Below, piece by piece: positions 1-11,306 of a stretch of 64,000 bases of DNA (position 1 is its first letter; the number at the start of each line of letters is the position of its first letter). The translations under genes were made by a program, and so were the position numbers. Under the pieces are notes generated by a model. It worked only from the letters and a program-made list of their open reading frames with translations. It was not told the DNA's origin and did no database searches. The DNA is from Liriodendron chinense (taxonomy: Eukaryota; Streptophyta; Magnoliopsida; Magnoliales; Magnoliaceae). The stretch covers positions 1,975,501 through 2,039,500 of the forward strand of contig ML058466.1 in assembly GCA_003013855.2 (NCBI GenBank), written 5' to 3'.

Positions 1-824
1 AAAGGGGACATCATCACAATCTCACAGTGAAGGTTTCAAATCATACGTGGATTAGATCCGGCGAGGGAGGAAACCTCCCGATCTTGCATGGTTATGATCC
101 AAACTTTTAATAAGGTTCACTAGTCCGTGGAATCAATGGATTTCTCGGAATAGGGAAACAAAAATCTGATAAACAAAGGTTTTGGGATCAAATTTCATAT
201 TTGAAACAATGGGTAATATGAGAAATAAGACTTGAAGAAAAGGAAAAGAAGAAAGAGGAAAGAAGAAAGAATAGTGGATGATGAAGGAAGAAGAAGTTAA
301 GAGAAGAGAGAGATCACCAAAGAGAGGAGAGGGAGATAGCCACAAGCTTCTTTTCATAAAATCAATAGCATAATGAGAAAGGTTTAGGGCAATAGCCTTA
401 TAAAATTCAAAATTAACATAATTACCAAAATACCCTACTAACAAAATTTAAAAAAAAAAAAAGACATTTGTACGAACAAAACGTGTTCACACTAACCCAA
501 AACTCAAATAAGTAAAAGTGTATAAAATAAACTTAAATCTAAGATGCTCGATGGGCTCCGATGATGGTGCCATGAAAGTGGCCCATGACGAACCAACGGT
601 CCGATCACACTATCCTTGCAATCCAACGGTCCAATCATCTCTTCCAAGAAACTTACACGTCTTCCTAAGGTGGGGTCTTCTGAAATGTCTCGAACCACAT
701 GTATAAGGTCTTCAATGTTCCTCAAGTTATCACGAACAATCCAGGCCCGTCATCGGGCCAAAGAGATGCAGGCGTTGCTCGCCTCCTACGCTGATAAACC
801 CTAAAGGGCCTGATGTCCTCATCA
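1..824 (-). repeat. Chromovirus LTR copy A plus adjoining flank, inverted
   Basis: The reverse complement matches about 4106-4923 over its full length. Landmarks run from the GATCGGGAGG stretch near 80 to the TGATGAGGACATCAGG end at 824. Bases 1-150 correspond to 4778-4923, beyond the segment shared with copy B, so copy A carries extra sequence and may continue left of the window. Short ORFs inside are not credible genes. Confidence 0.75.
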
Positions 825-1508
825 TAGGGAAACAAAAATCTGAGAAACAAAGGTTTTGGGATCAAATTTCAGATTTGAGACAACGGGTAATTTGAGAAAT
901 AAGACTTGAAGAAAAGGAGAAGAAGAAAAAGAAAGAGGAAAGAAGAAAGAATAGTGGATGATGAAGGAAGAAGAATGAAGATAAGAGGAGAGAGATTACC
1001 AAAGAGAGGAGAGGGAGATAGCCACAAGTTTCTTCTTTTCATAAAATCAATAGCATGATGAGAAAGGTTTAGGGCAACACCCTTATAAAATTCGGAATTA
1101 GCATAATTACTAAAATACCCCTATTAACAAAATTTCAAAAAAAACAAGACATTTGCATGAAAAAATGTGTACACACTAACCCAAAACTCAAATTAATTAA
1201 AGTGCATAAAATAAACTCAAATCTAAGATGCCCGATTGGCTCCAATGATGGTGCGATGAAAGTGGGTCATGATGAACCAACGGTCCGATCACACCATCCT
1301 CACGATCCAACGGTCCAATCATCTCATCCAAGCAACTTACACATGTCTTCCCAAGGTGGGGTTTTCTCAAATGTCTCGAACCGCACGTGTAAGGTCTTCG
1401 ATGCTCCTCAAGTCGTCACGAACGATCCAAGCCTATCATCGAGCAAAAGAGATGCAGGCGTCGCTCGCCTCCCATGCTGATAAACCCTAAAGAGCCTAAT
1501 GTCCTCAT
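825..1508 (-). repeat. Chromovirus LTR copy B, tandem to copy A
   Basis: This is a direct repeat of 151-824 with scattered substitutions and small indels. It starts exactly where copy A ends (junction near 824), so in LTR orientation one LTR end abuts the next LTR start. Its right end lies a few bases before the primer binding site at 1519. Confidence 0.7.
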
Positions 1509-1518
1509 TAACTCAATT

Positions 1519-1530
1519 TGGTATCAGAGC
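1519..1530 (+). other. Primer binding site (tRNA-iMet type)
   Basis: TGGTATCAGAGC is the standard plant LTR-retrotransposon primer binding site complementary to the 3' end of initiator tRNA-Met. It sits about 10 bases from LTR copy B and fixes the internal region as plus-strand oriented. The following 700 bases (1531-2240) are an AT-rich untranslated leader with no recognisable gene. Confidence 0.8.
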
Positions 1531-2598
1531 TTAGGGTTTTGCATGGTTGTATCTAGATCGAGTTATCAATCTAGGGTTTCGTTTTAGATCAATTTTGTAA
1601 TTTTTTAGATTTAGAAAGTCTCAAAAAATAGAAAATGGAATTCTAGATTTGAGTCGTAGTGTCCATATTATGTGTTTTCCAGACTGGAAAGTTTGATTTT
1701 CGATAATTTCTATTTTTAGAAAAATTTTCATTTTTGGGAACTTTCCAAATTTAGGAAATTTCCTAAATTAGAAAATTTTGGTTTGTTTAAATCTAGATTG
1801 ATCTGAATATTTTCAGATTTGCATCTAACTCAGATTTCGAATATGACTTTTCAGATTTGTGGTCTTTGCGTGATCTAAATCTGAAAATTTCAGATTTTTG
1901 TGCTTATTTCTGAATTTTCAGATTTGTGTCTATTAGAGACGTAGATCTGAATTTTTCAGGTTCATATTGAGCTCATAGTTTCAGATTTTAATTTTTAGAA
2001 ATTGTGCCTATTGTTGGGTATAAATCTGAAATTACAGTTTTGCATATTCAAATTTGAATTTTTAGATTCATAACCAAGTGTCATTAGATCTGAAATTTTC
2101 ATGTCCATGCATCATCATAGGCATATATTCATATCATCCCTACTATGTCACCCAGTCCTTAGGGGTAAGCTTAGGATAAGTTCGTCGTTGTATGCTCATT
2201 CGTCTGGTCATGGTTTTGGATTACACATCACTACCATGAGTTAGGATTAGATTCTGGAGGCTCTGACTGTCCTATACCGATGTCTGGATAACCTTGAGGA
2301 CCAAACTAGAGCCATTCAGAATCTCGTCATGGATATCTTTGAGGACCAGGCTAGAGTCGTTCAGAATCTCGCCACGCAATTAGAGGCGTCCAATCAGGCT
2401 AGCCTCGGCCATGGGAAGTATGATCATTACAATGCCTTGGCTCAGGATAGAATTGTCTTATCTTCCCATCTAGAAAGAGAGCCCATATGGCCATCGACTT
2501 ATGAGGTGGTCCAACTCGTCATCAAGGAAATCTAGGCTTCTGTACAATTTGAGGAGTGTTTAACACCAATTATATTTCCTTGGAAGCGAGATGATACC

Positions 2599-3320
2599 TT
2601 GGTGAATGGCCAGTTGGAAGAGCCTAAACAAAGTGTTTATGAAGTGGTTGAGTATGTGCCTGAAATAGATAGTGATGAAGAAGAAAAAATTGAGGCATCA
2701 CTCACCATTGTTGGGCATGAAGGAGTGCGTGCTAGTAATGAAAAGGTCGAAGAGATCAAGACCTCACTTCTAGATGTCATGTGTGATTTGATTGATGGAG
2801 AATCTCAATCTGAGTCTCTTACCATGGTGAGCATGAATGAATTTGAAAAAGAGACTAGTGAGGATATGATGGTAGATACTCACATGACTTGTGATATCTC
2901 ACCAGATGATTTGTGGAATGAATTTTCACCAAAATGGGACACTCAGCACACAATCAAGCTTGTTCCTGGGTCGGTTATGTCAAGCTTTCCCCCATACCAA
3001 GTGAACCCCACAGAACATGCAGAATTGCAAAAGCAATTTGATAAACTTCACGGGGAAGAATTCACTCTGGAAAGTTTGAGTTGGAGTTTTGTTTTGTGTG
3101 CCGTGCCTGCCCTTTTCACTTCCAAGAACAATGACATGTGGCACACATGTGGGCACATCCTGGTTGTCCACAAAATTTTCGATATTATGGGTTAAATTTG
3201 CGGCGTATTTACGTCATGGTGGATGTGATGGCCAGAACCCCTATCTCACGTCTTGATGAGATGTTGAAAATAATGGCCAATGTCAAGGTCTGTTCAAAAC
3301 TTGGCATCAAAAGTTTGTGT
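2599..3320 (+). pseudogene. Chromovirus gag-pol remnant ending in the start of reverse transcriptase
   Basis: An acidic stretch from 2599 is followed, near 2940-3190, by a segment that aligns with the chromovirus linker and first reverse transcriptase block: a LVPGS motif, a PPYQVNP-like stretch, then CAVPALFTSK. After the stop near 3195 the homology resumes in another frame with a PISRLDEML-like motif (near 3240-3270), equivalent to the IPRLDDML block. The catalytic YxDD block is absent. Frameshifts and stops make it non-functional. A short coding-like piece at 2329-2535 lies upstream and is not identified. Confidence 0.65.
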
Positions 3321-3429
3321 TCTCAAGTATTGGGATACCTGAACATCATCCATCTTGATAACACTTATAATGAGAAATTATGTATCACCCACGAGAAAAG
3401 TCATTTTGATAGGGTTGTTTATTTTAATT

Positions 3430-4105
3430 CTGTTGCTTCGCTAGAGAGTTCATTAGTTTCATTCATATCCGTCTCCTATAAATCATCAGAGTCAGCCGAT
3501 GCATTTGCTCGTCACATTCATGATTTGTATTCATACAGTAGAAAGCGGATAAATGTAGGCAATGAGAGTTACAAACATTCAGCTGACTTACATCGTAAGG
3601 TAGAAGAATTCCATGAGGGGAAATTATGTAATGGTACGGATAAGGCCAGAGCGGTTTCCTCAGGGTGCTGCCAGAAAATTACAAACTTGCAATGCTGGAC
3701 CATTCAAAATATTGAGGAAAATTGGGTCTAATGCGTACCGGATAGACTTTCCACCTGACATGGGGATTAATCCAACAATCTATGTGGAAGATCTAGTCCT
3801 TTGTCTGAATCCTTCCAGAGGCCATTCTCCCCATTCATGGCCATATTCTGAGTTTTCTTCCTAGCCCGTTCCACCCATCCCAACCTTAGTTGAGCAAACA
3901 GAAGAAATTGAAGGGATCGTGGATGAGGAGATCGTATCTACTCAAGATGGAGGCTTCCAGCGATATCTTGTAAATTGGAAGAACAAGCCACCATCCGATT
4001 CTATATGGCTTACAGAGGCAGAGCTACAGAGACTAGATCCAAACATTTTGGAGAGGCACATGAGTTTTATCTCGTCGGAGTCGAGTTCTTCTCACCCGAG
4101 GGGAG
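3430..4105 (+). pseudogene. Chromovirus integrase C-terminus with chromodomain
   Basis: Near 3490-3640 the translation resembles the integrase C-terminal helix (SADAFARHIHDLY) and then VMVRIRPERFPQGAARKLQ, a hallmark of plant chromovirus integrase. The reading frame shifts near 3630. From about 3905 a chromodomain follows: an EGIVDEEIV start, the YLVNWKN core and an IWL motif. In chromoviruses this domain reads histone marks and steers integration. The integrase zinc-binding and catalytic core domains are missing. Homology stops just before the right LTR. Confidence 0.75.
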
Positions 4106-4923
4106 TTGATGAGGACATCAGGCCCCTTAGGGTTTATCAGCGTAGGAGGCGAGCGACGCCTGCATCTCTTTGGCTTGATGACGGGCCTGGATCGTTCATG
4201 ACGACTTGGGGAGCATCGAAAACCTTGTACATGTGGTTTGAGATATTTTAGAAGACCCCACCTTGGGAAGATACGTGTAAGTTGCTTGGAGGAGATGATT
4301 GGATCGTTGGATCGCGATGATGGTGTGATCGGACCGTTGGTTTGTCATGGCCCACTTTCATCGCACCATCATCGGAGCCCATCGGGCATCTTAGATTTGA
4401 GTTTATTTTATGCACTTTTACTTATTTGAGTTTTGGGTTAGCGTGTGCACGTTTTCCATGCAAATGCCTTTTTTTTTTTAAATTTTGTTAGTAGGGGTAT
4501 TTTGGTAATTATGCTAATTCCGAATTTTATAAGGGTGTTGCCCTAAACCTTTCTCATTATGCTATTGATTTTATGAAAAGAAGAAGCTTGTGGCTATTTC
4601 CCTCTACTTTCTTTGGTGATCTCTCTCCTCTTATCTTCGTTCTTCTTCCTTCATCATCCACTATTCTTTCTTCTTCTTCTCCTTTTTTCAAGTCTTATTT
4701 CTCATATTACTCATTGTCTCAAATTTGAAATTTAATCCTAAAACCTTTGTTTTTCAAATTTTTGTTTCCCTATTCCGAGAAATCCCTTGATTCCCCGGAC
4801 TAGTGAACCTTATTGAGCGTTTTGATCATAACCATGCAAGATCGGGAGGTTTCATCCCTCGCCGGATTCAATCCACGCATGATTTGAAACCCTCACTGTG
4901 AGATTGTGATGATGACCCCTTTT
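4106..4923 (+). repeat. Chromovirus 3' LTR (copy C) plus flank
   Basis: It begins right after the chromodomain ORF tail with a purine-rich GAGGGGAG and TGATGAGGACATCAGG, the expected polypurine-tract and LTR-start arrangement. It is the reverse complement of 1-824. Bases 4778-4923 match 1-150 rather than the tandem copy B. The next 140 bases (4924-5060) are AT-rich with no gene. Confidence 0.7.
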
Positions 4924-5059
4924 ATTGCATGTTTCCTTTATATTTTTCTTGATTATGATGATAGTTGTTGAATGTTTAATTTTAATTGTTTGATTTATTC
5001 CGCTAGCTCTTAAATTTCATACATGCATGTTAGATCGGGTCGTTCTGCATCTCTCTCTC

Positions 5060-6050
5060 TCTCTTTCTTTTTCTTTTTTTCTTTTTTGTGAAAAGCAATG
5101 ATTTTATTATATGAGGCCAAAGCCTGAAAGAATACATAGCAGTGGTTTGGTGGGCGACGTGGATCGAAAGGAATAGAAGATGTTTCCAAAACTCTCCCTC
5201 ACCCTCACCACTCCCCCTTGGTTTATCTTTTTATTCTTTTCTTGCTGGATGTTGCCACCAGGCCTTTAATAAAATCTCCATTTACTCTTCCAAAAAAAAA
5301 AAAAAAAGATACAACCCTACAGCTTTAAAAGGCCTTTGCCCATTCTGTTACACGCATTTTAGCCCTGTTGAATACATCCACTGCTCGACGACTTCTATTT
5401 CGAAAACATCTATTGTTCCTTTCTTCCCATAGAGACCAAATGCTCTTCATTAAAGCTATCTGCCAAATTGCCTTGTCTTCTTTAGCAAACCTGCCCCCGT
5501 GCCAAGCCCCAAAAAAGTCTTCAATGGAGCCTGACTTGATCCAATATACGCTGAAATCCTCAAAGAAACTATCCCAAACCTGATTTGCAAACAAACAATG
5601 GATGAAAAGATGATCAACTGACTCTTCATTTTGCTTAAACATTTGTGAACACCATCCCTCTCCTCCAGAGATTATCAATGGTTAATACCTTTTTCCTTCC
5701 AACTAACCATGCCAAAGCTACCACTTTGGGGGAGCCTTATAGCGCCTCGTCACACACAAGCTGTATGACTGTTTTGACTGTGGCCGATGTGGCCCAGAAA
5801 TGAAAAGGTAGAATGATTTAACCAAAAATTTGCCTGATTTTTCTTTAGTCAACACTATACTATAGAGTCTCTCTCTTCCAGCAATGGTGAAGCCTTTTGA
5901 AGCATTTCCAACAAGATGAGCATCTCTTCCTCTTGAAAACTTTAGCATTTCCTGCTCCTGCTTCTTACCATACTTGAAAATATTTCGAAACAGATGCTTC
6001 CCCACTCTCACACTGGAATCCTTTGCCTTTTTTACACTTCATGCAAGTAT
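5060..6050 (-). mobile_element. L1-type LINE, 3' fragment, minus strand
   Basis: The minus-strand translation of 5325-5678 shows a reverse-transcriptase zinc-binding (zf-RVT) domain with ESVDHLFIHC and then WSLWEERNNRCFRN, the usual end of plant L1-type ORF2. An upstream piece (5718-6011) in another frame has GKFLVKSFYLF, also typical of this region. A 3' untranslated stretch and a T-rich run (on the plus strand) near 5060-5140 would be its poly(A) end. The reverse transcriptase and endonuclease domains are not in the window, so it is 5'-truncated and dead. Confidence 0.65.
5141..5307 (+). mobile_element. Second LINE 3' end, plus strand, with poly(A)
   Basis: The plus-strand translation starts WWATWIERNRRCF, the same ORF2 C-terminal motif as the minus-strand LINE but in the opposite direction. 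It runs through a short 3' UTR into an A-run at 5289-5306. It appears to split the minus-strand LINE between its ORF2 end (5325) and its 3' UTR (5140). This is a severely 5'-truncated LINE inserted into another LINE. Confidence 0.55.
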
Positions 6051-6441
6051 AAATTAGACTTCTCTAACTCAACTCACACTAGTTACCTTATGAGAGGTAT
6101 GCATGGCCAGTGAACCACTGATATGAGCCTTGAGAAAATTTGGAAGTTCTCCTTAGGTTGAGCTGGGTATTCAAAAGCATTAGCTAACATTTCTCGAGGT
6201 TTCTGGGTTTTCAACTGTTCGAGTAGCATAAGTAATTTTATAGAGATGTAACAATGACTTTGAGATATTTTCAGTGATTTTGTACTCGAAAACATGGTGG
6301 TTAGTTTTGATGCTTCATTACCATTATGCATCACTGCATCTTAAGTTTAGTAAAATACTTGAAGTATTTAGTTTGGCTGTATGGAAGACAAAAAGGAACT
6401 GAAAGATGAGCTTTTCATTTTTTAAATTTTTTTTCTCACAG
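6051..6441. other. Probable UPL4 intron sequence
   Basis: AT-rich sequence without a credible ORF, ending in a pyrimidine-rich tract and CACAG at 6437-6441 immediately before the first recognised UPL4 exon. It is probably the 3' part of an intron whose upstream portion contains the LINE remnants. Confidence 0.5.
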
Positions 6442-9400
6442 GTTCATGAAGTCCTGAAGTTACTAAATGAGCTTCTCCCTCCTTTGGCCAAGAGACGGTG
6501 AAAACATCGAGTCAGCTAAGGAAAAGATTCTAGCAGATCAACCTGAACTACTACGTCAGTTTGGGATGGATATTCTTCCCATTTTGATTGAGGTGGGTTA
6601 TCTTATATCAGTGGGAGTATGATTATATGTTTTACATCATGTAACTGTCTCTTTGATCTCTGGGCAGGTGGTTAGTTCTGGTGCCAATTTGTATGTTTAT
6701 TATGGCTGTCTCTCTGTTATCAACAAGTTAGTTTATTTCAGCACGGCTGACATACTTCTGGACTTGTTTAAGAATACCAACATTTCAAGGTGAAGCAGAT
6801 TTTCTTCTCCGAGTTATTGTTTAGCTAAAACAGAACAGATTTTAAGTTGTAACTCACATATTTCTCCGTGCATGATCATTGTGGCAGTTTCCTAGCTGGC
6901 GTATTTTCTCAAAAGGATCACCATTTGCTGATTTCAGCTCTGAAGACTGCTGAAATTGTCATGCAAAAACTTCCTGATGTCTTTTTGAAATCGTTTGTAA
7001 AAGAGGGTGTTGTTTATGCAGTCAATGCACTTGCGATGCCACAGAAATGTTCAGAATCCCCGGTTCAGCACGTGGCTGCTTCAAACTATAAAATAGCTGG
7101 GAAGGATCTCCAGAGATGCTTATGTTATGCCTTTGATATAAGCCGTTCTCCTTTGTCATCAGAGGCAGGAAGTTGCAAACTTGAAAAAGATACTGTTCAT
7201 GTTTTAGCCAAACACATAAAAGCTACCTATTTTACTGGAGAATCATGGAATTCTGAGATAGGATTGACCGAGATTATTAAGAAACTTAGAACTTTCTGTT
7301 CTGTATTAACGGATAATGTGGACATGGTGAGAAATAAGGATTACTGTGCCCATGGTGAAGAGTACTTATCTCATATAGTGGATCAAATAATGGCAGAACT
7401 TTATGGAGGGAATCCGATGTCTACTTTTGAGTTTATTGAAAGTGGAATTGTAAAATCACTAGCACATTATCTTTCCGGTGGGAAGTATTTGAAAGGGGAG
7501 GTTGATTGTTGCTTCTTATCAAACCATTACCATGTTGTACTGAGGAGGTTTGAGATGTTTTCCAGGGCTTCTTTATCATCACTCGGTCAACGCTGGGAGG
7601 ACATGCCCCTGACACTGTTGGTACGGAAACTGCAAAATGCGTTATCTTCCTTGGGAAATTTTCCTGTCATTTTGAGCCAGGCTCCCAGGACAAGAGAGGT
7701 TTATGCTAGTATTCCATCTGGGCACTACACAAAGGATCCATGTCTAAGAGTGCGTTTTGTGAGGGAAGAAGGGGAGACGGACCTATGTGATTACTCTACA
7801 GATGTTCTGACTGTTGAGGCTTTTTCTTCTTTTTGTGCTATTGAAGGATTTCTCTGGCCTAAGGTTAGCACTACTACTGGTGAACGTCATGAAGAATCAA
7901 CAGGTAAACCTTATATGCTACTTAGGTATTTCATCTCTTCCCACCTTTTGTCTTCTTTCTTGGAACTCAATGCGCAGCCATGGCAGGAAAAGATACAACA
8001 GAAATGATGGATGATCTAGATCGTGATCTTTTGAAGGCTAAAGATGCACAGTTGATGAAATTATGTAGATCTTCTGGTTTATCAGACAAGCAGGTCATTC
8101 ACATGAATTTGATTTGCATTTAGTTGAAACTATACATGAATTCTGTTCAAATTTAAATTTCTGCAGTTGCCCGTATCTTTTCCTGATCAGTGTGTTTCTA
8201 TTGAATCCGTATTTCAGAGATCTATGGAGAAGGATGCTAGCATTAAAACAAATGACTCGATGAATAGTAAGTGTGTCCTTTTATATAGAGAAAATCCTTC
8301 CACATCATTTTTTTTAATGTGATGCCTATCTCCATGTTGGAAAATTGTTCGATTTTTGCCTGCTGCTTTATGTTTCAGAGACACATTTTCTTCTCTTGCA
8401 GCTCACTCTTTCTGCAGCCCTTGTGAAGATGCTCCAAAATTGTCATTTTTCTTGGAAGGGAAACAACTTGAACGCTCTTTAACACTGTATCAAGCAATGC
8501 TGCTTCAAATGAATGAAGAGCCTGATGTTAGTGTGGGCCCAAGATTTTGGTACGGAGTCTATGAAGTGAAATATAAAAGAGCTTTAGAACAAAAGGGGAG
8601 TGATTCACAAGTATCTGAGTTCTCTTCTGCTTGCAATGAACCTGGGATTTCTTGGAAGAAGCTTCCTTTTTTTTCTACCATGTTGGCTGCTGAGCTTCCC
8701 TGTAACTTGGAGAAGTCAAATCCTGCTTATGATATATTGTTTTTGCTGAAAGTATTGGACGGTTTAAACAGATTCTCATTTCATCTATTGTCTCATGAAA
8801 GAAGTGATGCTTTTGCCAAAGGGAGAATTGATAGCCTCGATGATTTGAAGGTGACAATCCCTGTGGTCCCACATATTGAGTTTTTAAGCAGTAAGCTAAC
8901 TGAAAAGCTAGAACAACAAATGCGAGATCCTTTGGCACGGGCTGTTGGCGGAATGCCTTCATGGTGTGGTCAATTAATGGCTGCATGCCCGTTCCTTTTT
9001 GCTTTCGAGACACGGAGGAAGTACTTCCGATTGACGACATTTACTTCATCACGTGTTCAGCCATACCAACATTCGGCCAGTAATAATTCAAATGCTACGA
9101 CAGACAGGCAGTACGCATGCTGGTAGTTTGGAGCGTGAAAAGTTTCAGGTTTTTCGGAGTAACATTCTTGATTCAGCTGCGCAGATGATGCATTTACATG
9201 CCCGTAGCAGCGCTATCCTCGAAGTGGAGTACAATGAAGAAGTTGGTACCGGTCTAGGTCCAACAATGGAGTTCTATACCTTGGTTAGTCATGAGTTCCA
9301 GAAGGTTGGGTTGGATATGTGGAGAGAAGACCGTTGTTCTTCCACTGATCAACTTCACTTGGTAAAATGGTCAGAGGTTAAGGGTTCTGAATTTGTGGTA

Positions 9401-11275
9401 GCTCCATTGGGATTGTTTCCTCGTCCATGGTCAGCTACGTCAGGTTCCTCAAACAGGACACGGTATGATGATGTGATCCAGAAGTTTGTCCTTCTTGGGC
9501 AGGTTGTAGCAAAGGCTCTTCAAGATGGGAGGGTTCTTGATCTACCCTTTTCCAAAGCCTTCTATAAGCTTATCCTTGGGCAGGTTTTCTTCAGTCTTTA
9601 GTCTGCACATTTCTATGTGAAAGAAGCTTTACCTGCACATTTAATTGACTGTTTCTTCCATTTTGGTTTTTCAGCACCTTGACATATACGATATCCAGTC
9701 ATTTGATCCTGAGCTTGGAAGAACTTTGCTGGAGTTTCAAGCCCTTGTTGAGAGGAGGAGAAATTTGGGCACTATTTCTGGAGAGGATACGCCATTTATG
9801 TCTGAATTGTGTTTCCGGAATACCAGAATCGAGGATCTCTGTCTTGATTTTACTCTCCCAGGCTATTCAGATTACAAGCTTGCCTCTGGACCTGACCATA
9901 GGATGGTAATTTTGTGGTTTCTGATGATAATGACCATTTCTTTCTTAAGGTTTCATCAATTCTTGAAATGTAACTGTATCATTTTGATTCTAGGTAAATA
10001 TTAATAACTTGGAAGAGTATATTTCATTGACTGTGGATGCGACTGTGAGGAGTGGGATATCTAGACAAGTAGAAGCTTTCAAATCAGGATTTAATCAGGT
10101 TCGTTCTCTGGAAAAGTATACATCATGTAGGAGTGTTTTTTTTTTTTTTTTATCTTCATTTTCTCTGTGGGTGTTGGGAAGCCATTGTAGGAAGCCAAAT
10201 CCCTGTCGTGTACTTGTCCAACACACTTGTCACTGATTCATGCTCACCAGTAGTCCTGTACGCTCCTATAAGATAGCTACATGATTGTTTTCATAATGCA
10301 CTTAGTTAATTGATTGGTTGCTATTTAGACTTTTTTTCCTCTCTTGATAAATTACACTGATTGGTATTATTTTCATTCCATGAAAATTACGCGGTTATGT
10401 TATCATGAACACTAATGATTAGATGTGATAGGTTTTTGCATTATATATTGTTTTCTCCGGATTAGTTAAGACTGTTCATTATATTCTCATTCCCCCAAAA
10501 CTATAGAACCATGTTGTCGTACGTTTTAACCTTCTTTTCCTGATGAACAATTTTTCTTTTTTTGTAAAATACAAAAGATGTATCAAAAGAGAGGAGTCAC
10601 ATTCTTGATATAAAGGCTAAAGGTCGTGTTACCCTCATTAGTAGTGTCATTGGCAAGGTATTCTGTAACGGTAACGGTGGCCATAACAGTTACCACTGTT
10701 ACCTTTACGATACGGGTTGTAAAGGCTGTTTGGCCGTTACGGTCTCTTTTATTATTGAAAAAAAAAAAAAAAAAACTGAAAAACCTATAATCTCCCCCAT
10801 AATGTTGAAGAAAAATAATCCAAAAAACCTGTATCTGCCCTGTAACAGACCATAATGGGGCTGTTACGGCCTTTACATCGAACTTAACGGGCTGTTAACA
10901 GTAGTTGCCGGTTGTTTTTTTTCCATAATGGCTATTATGGCCATTACAACCTTGTAAAGTCTAACAGTTGCCACCGTTACCTTTACGTAACAGCCTTTAT
11001 GGTCCCGTAATGGCCTTTACGGCACACCATGGTAATTGGCCTCTCAATTACATAGAAACAAAATCTTTAGCCTATTCGTAAATGTGAGTTTCTCATAAAA
11101 GATAATGGATAATCCACATGGCCCAAATGGTGCTTCTTAGAACCCAAGCAATGAAATCTCTTTAGACCGTTAAATGTTCGGAAACATAAGTGGAACTAAT
11201 CTTTAAACCTTTTTTTTTTTGTACTTTTGTTTTTATTATGAAAGCCCCAATAATAAAAGAGAGAGGGTAGGGGCG

Positions 11276-11306
<31 letters not shown>

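Larger units (their letters stand above)
1..4923 (+). mobile_element. Decayed chromovirus (Ty3/gypsy) with inverted LTR copies
   Basis: The internal part on the plus strand reads in the normal order for a chromodomain-bearing Ty3/gypsy element: a tRNA-iMet type primer binding site at 1519-1530, an uncharacterised N-terminal coding part, the start of reverse transcriptase, the end of integrase and a chromodomain. The internal region is only about 2.6 kb because most of reverse transcriptase, RNase H and the integrase core are gone. LTR-like sequence occurs three times, twice in tandem on the left (1-824 and 825-1508) and once on the right (about 4106-4923). The left copies are inverted relative to the right one, which an ordinary LTR element would not show. 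No target duplication could be assigned because the left copy may run off the window. Confidence 0.75.

Noticed and set aside
3138..3731. A 197-codon plus-strand ORF that could look like a single hypothetical protein
   Set aside because: It joins a reverse transcriptase fragment to an integrase fragment across a deletion in the chromovirus; it is an artefact of decay, not a gene.
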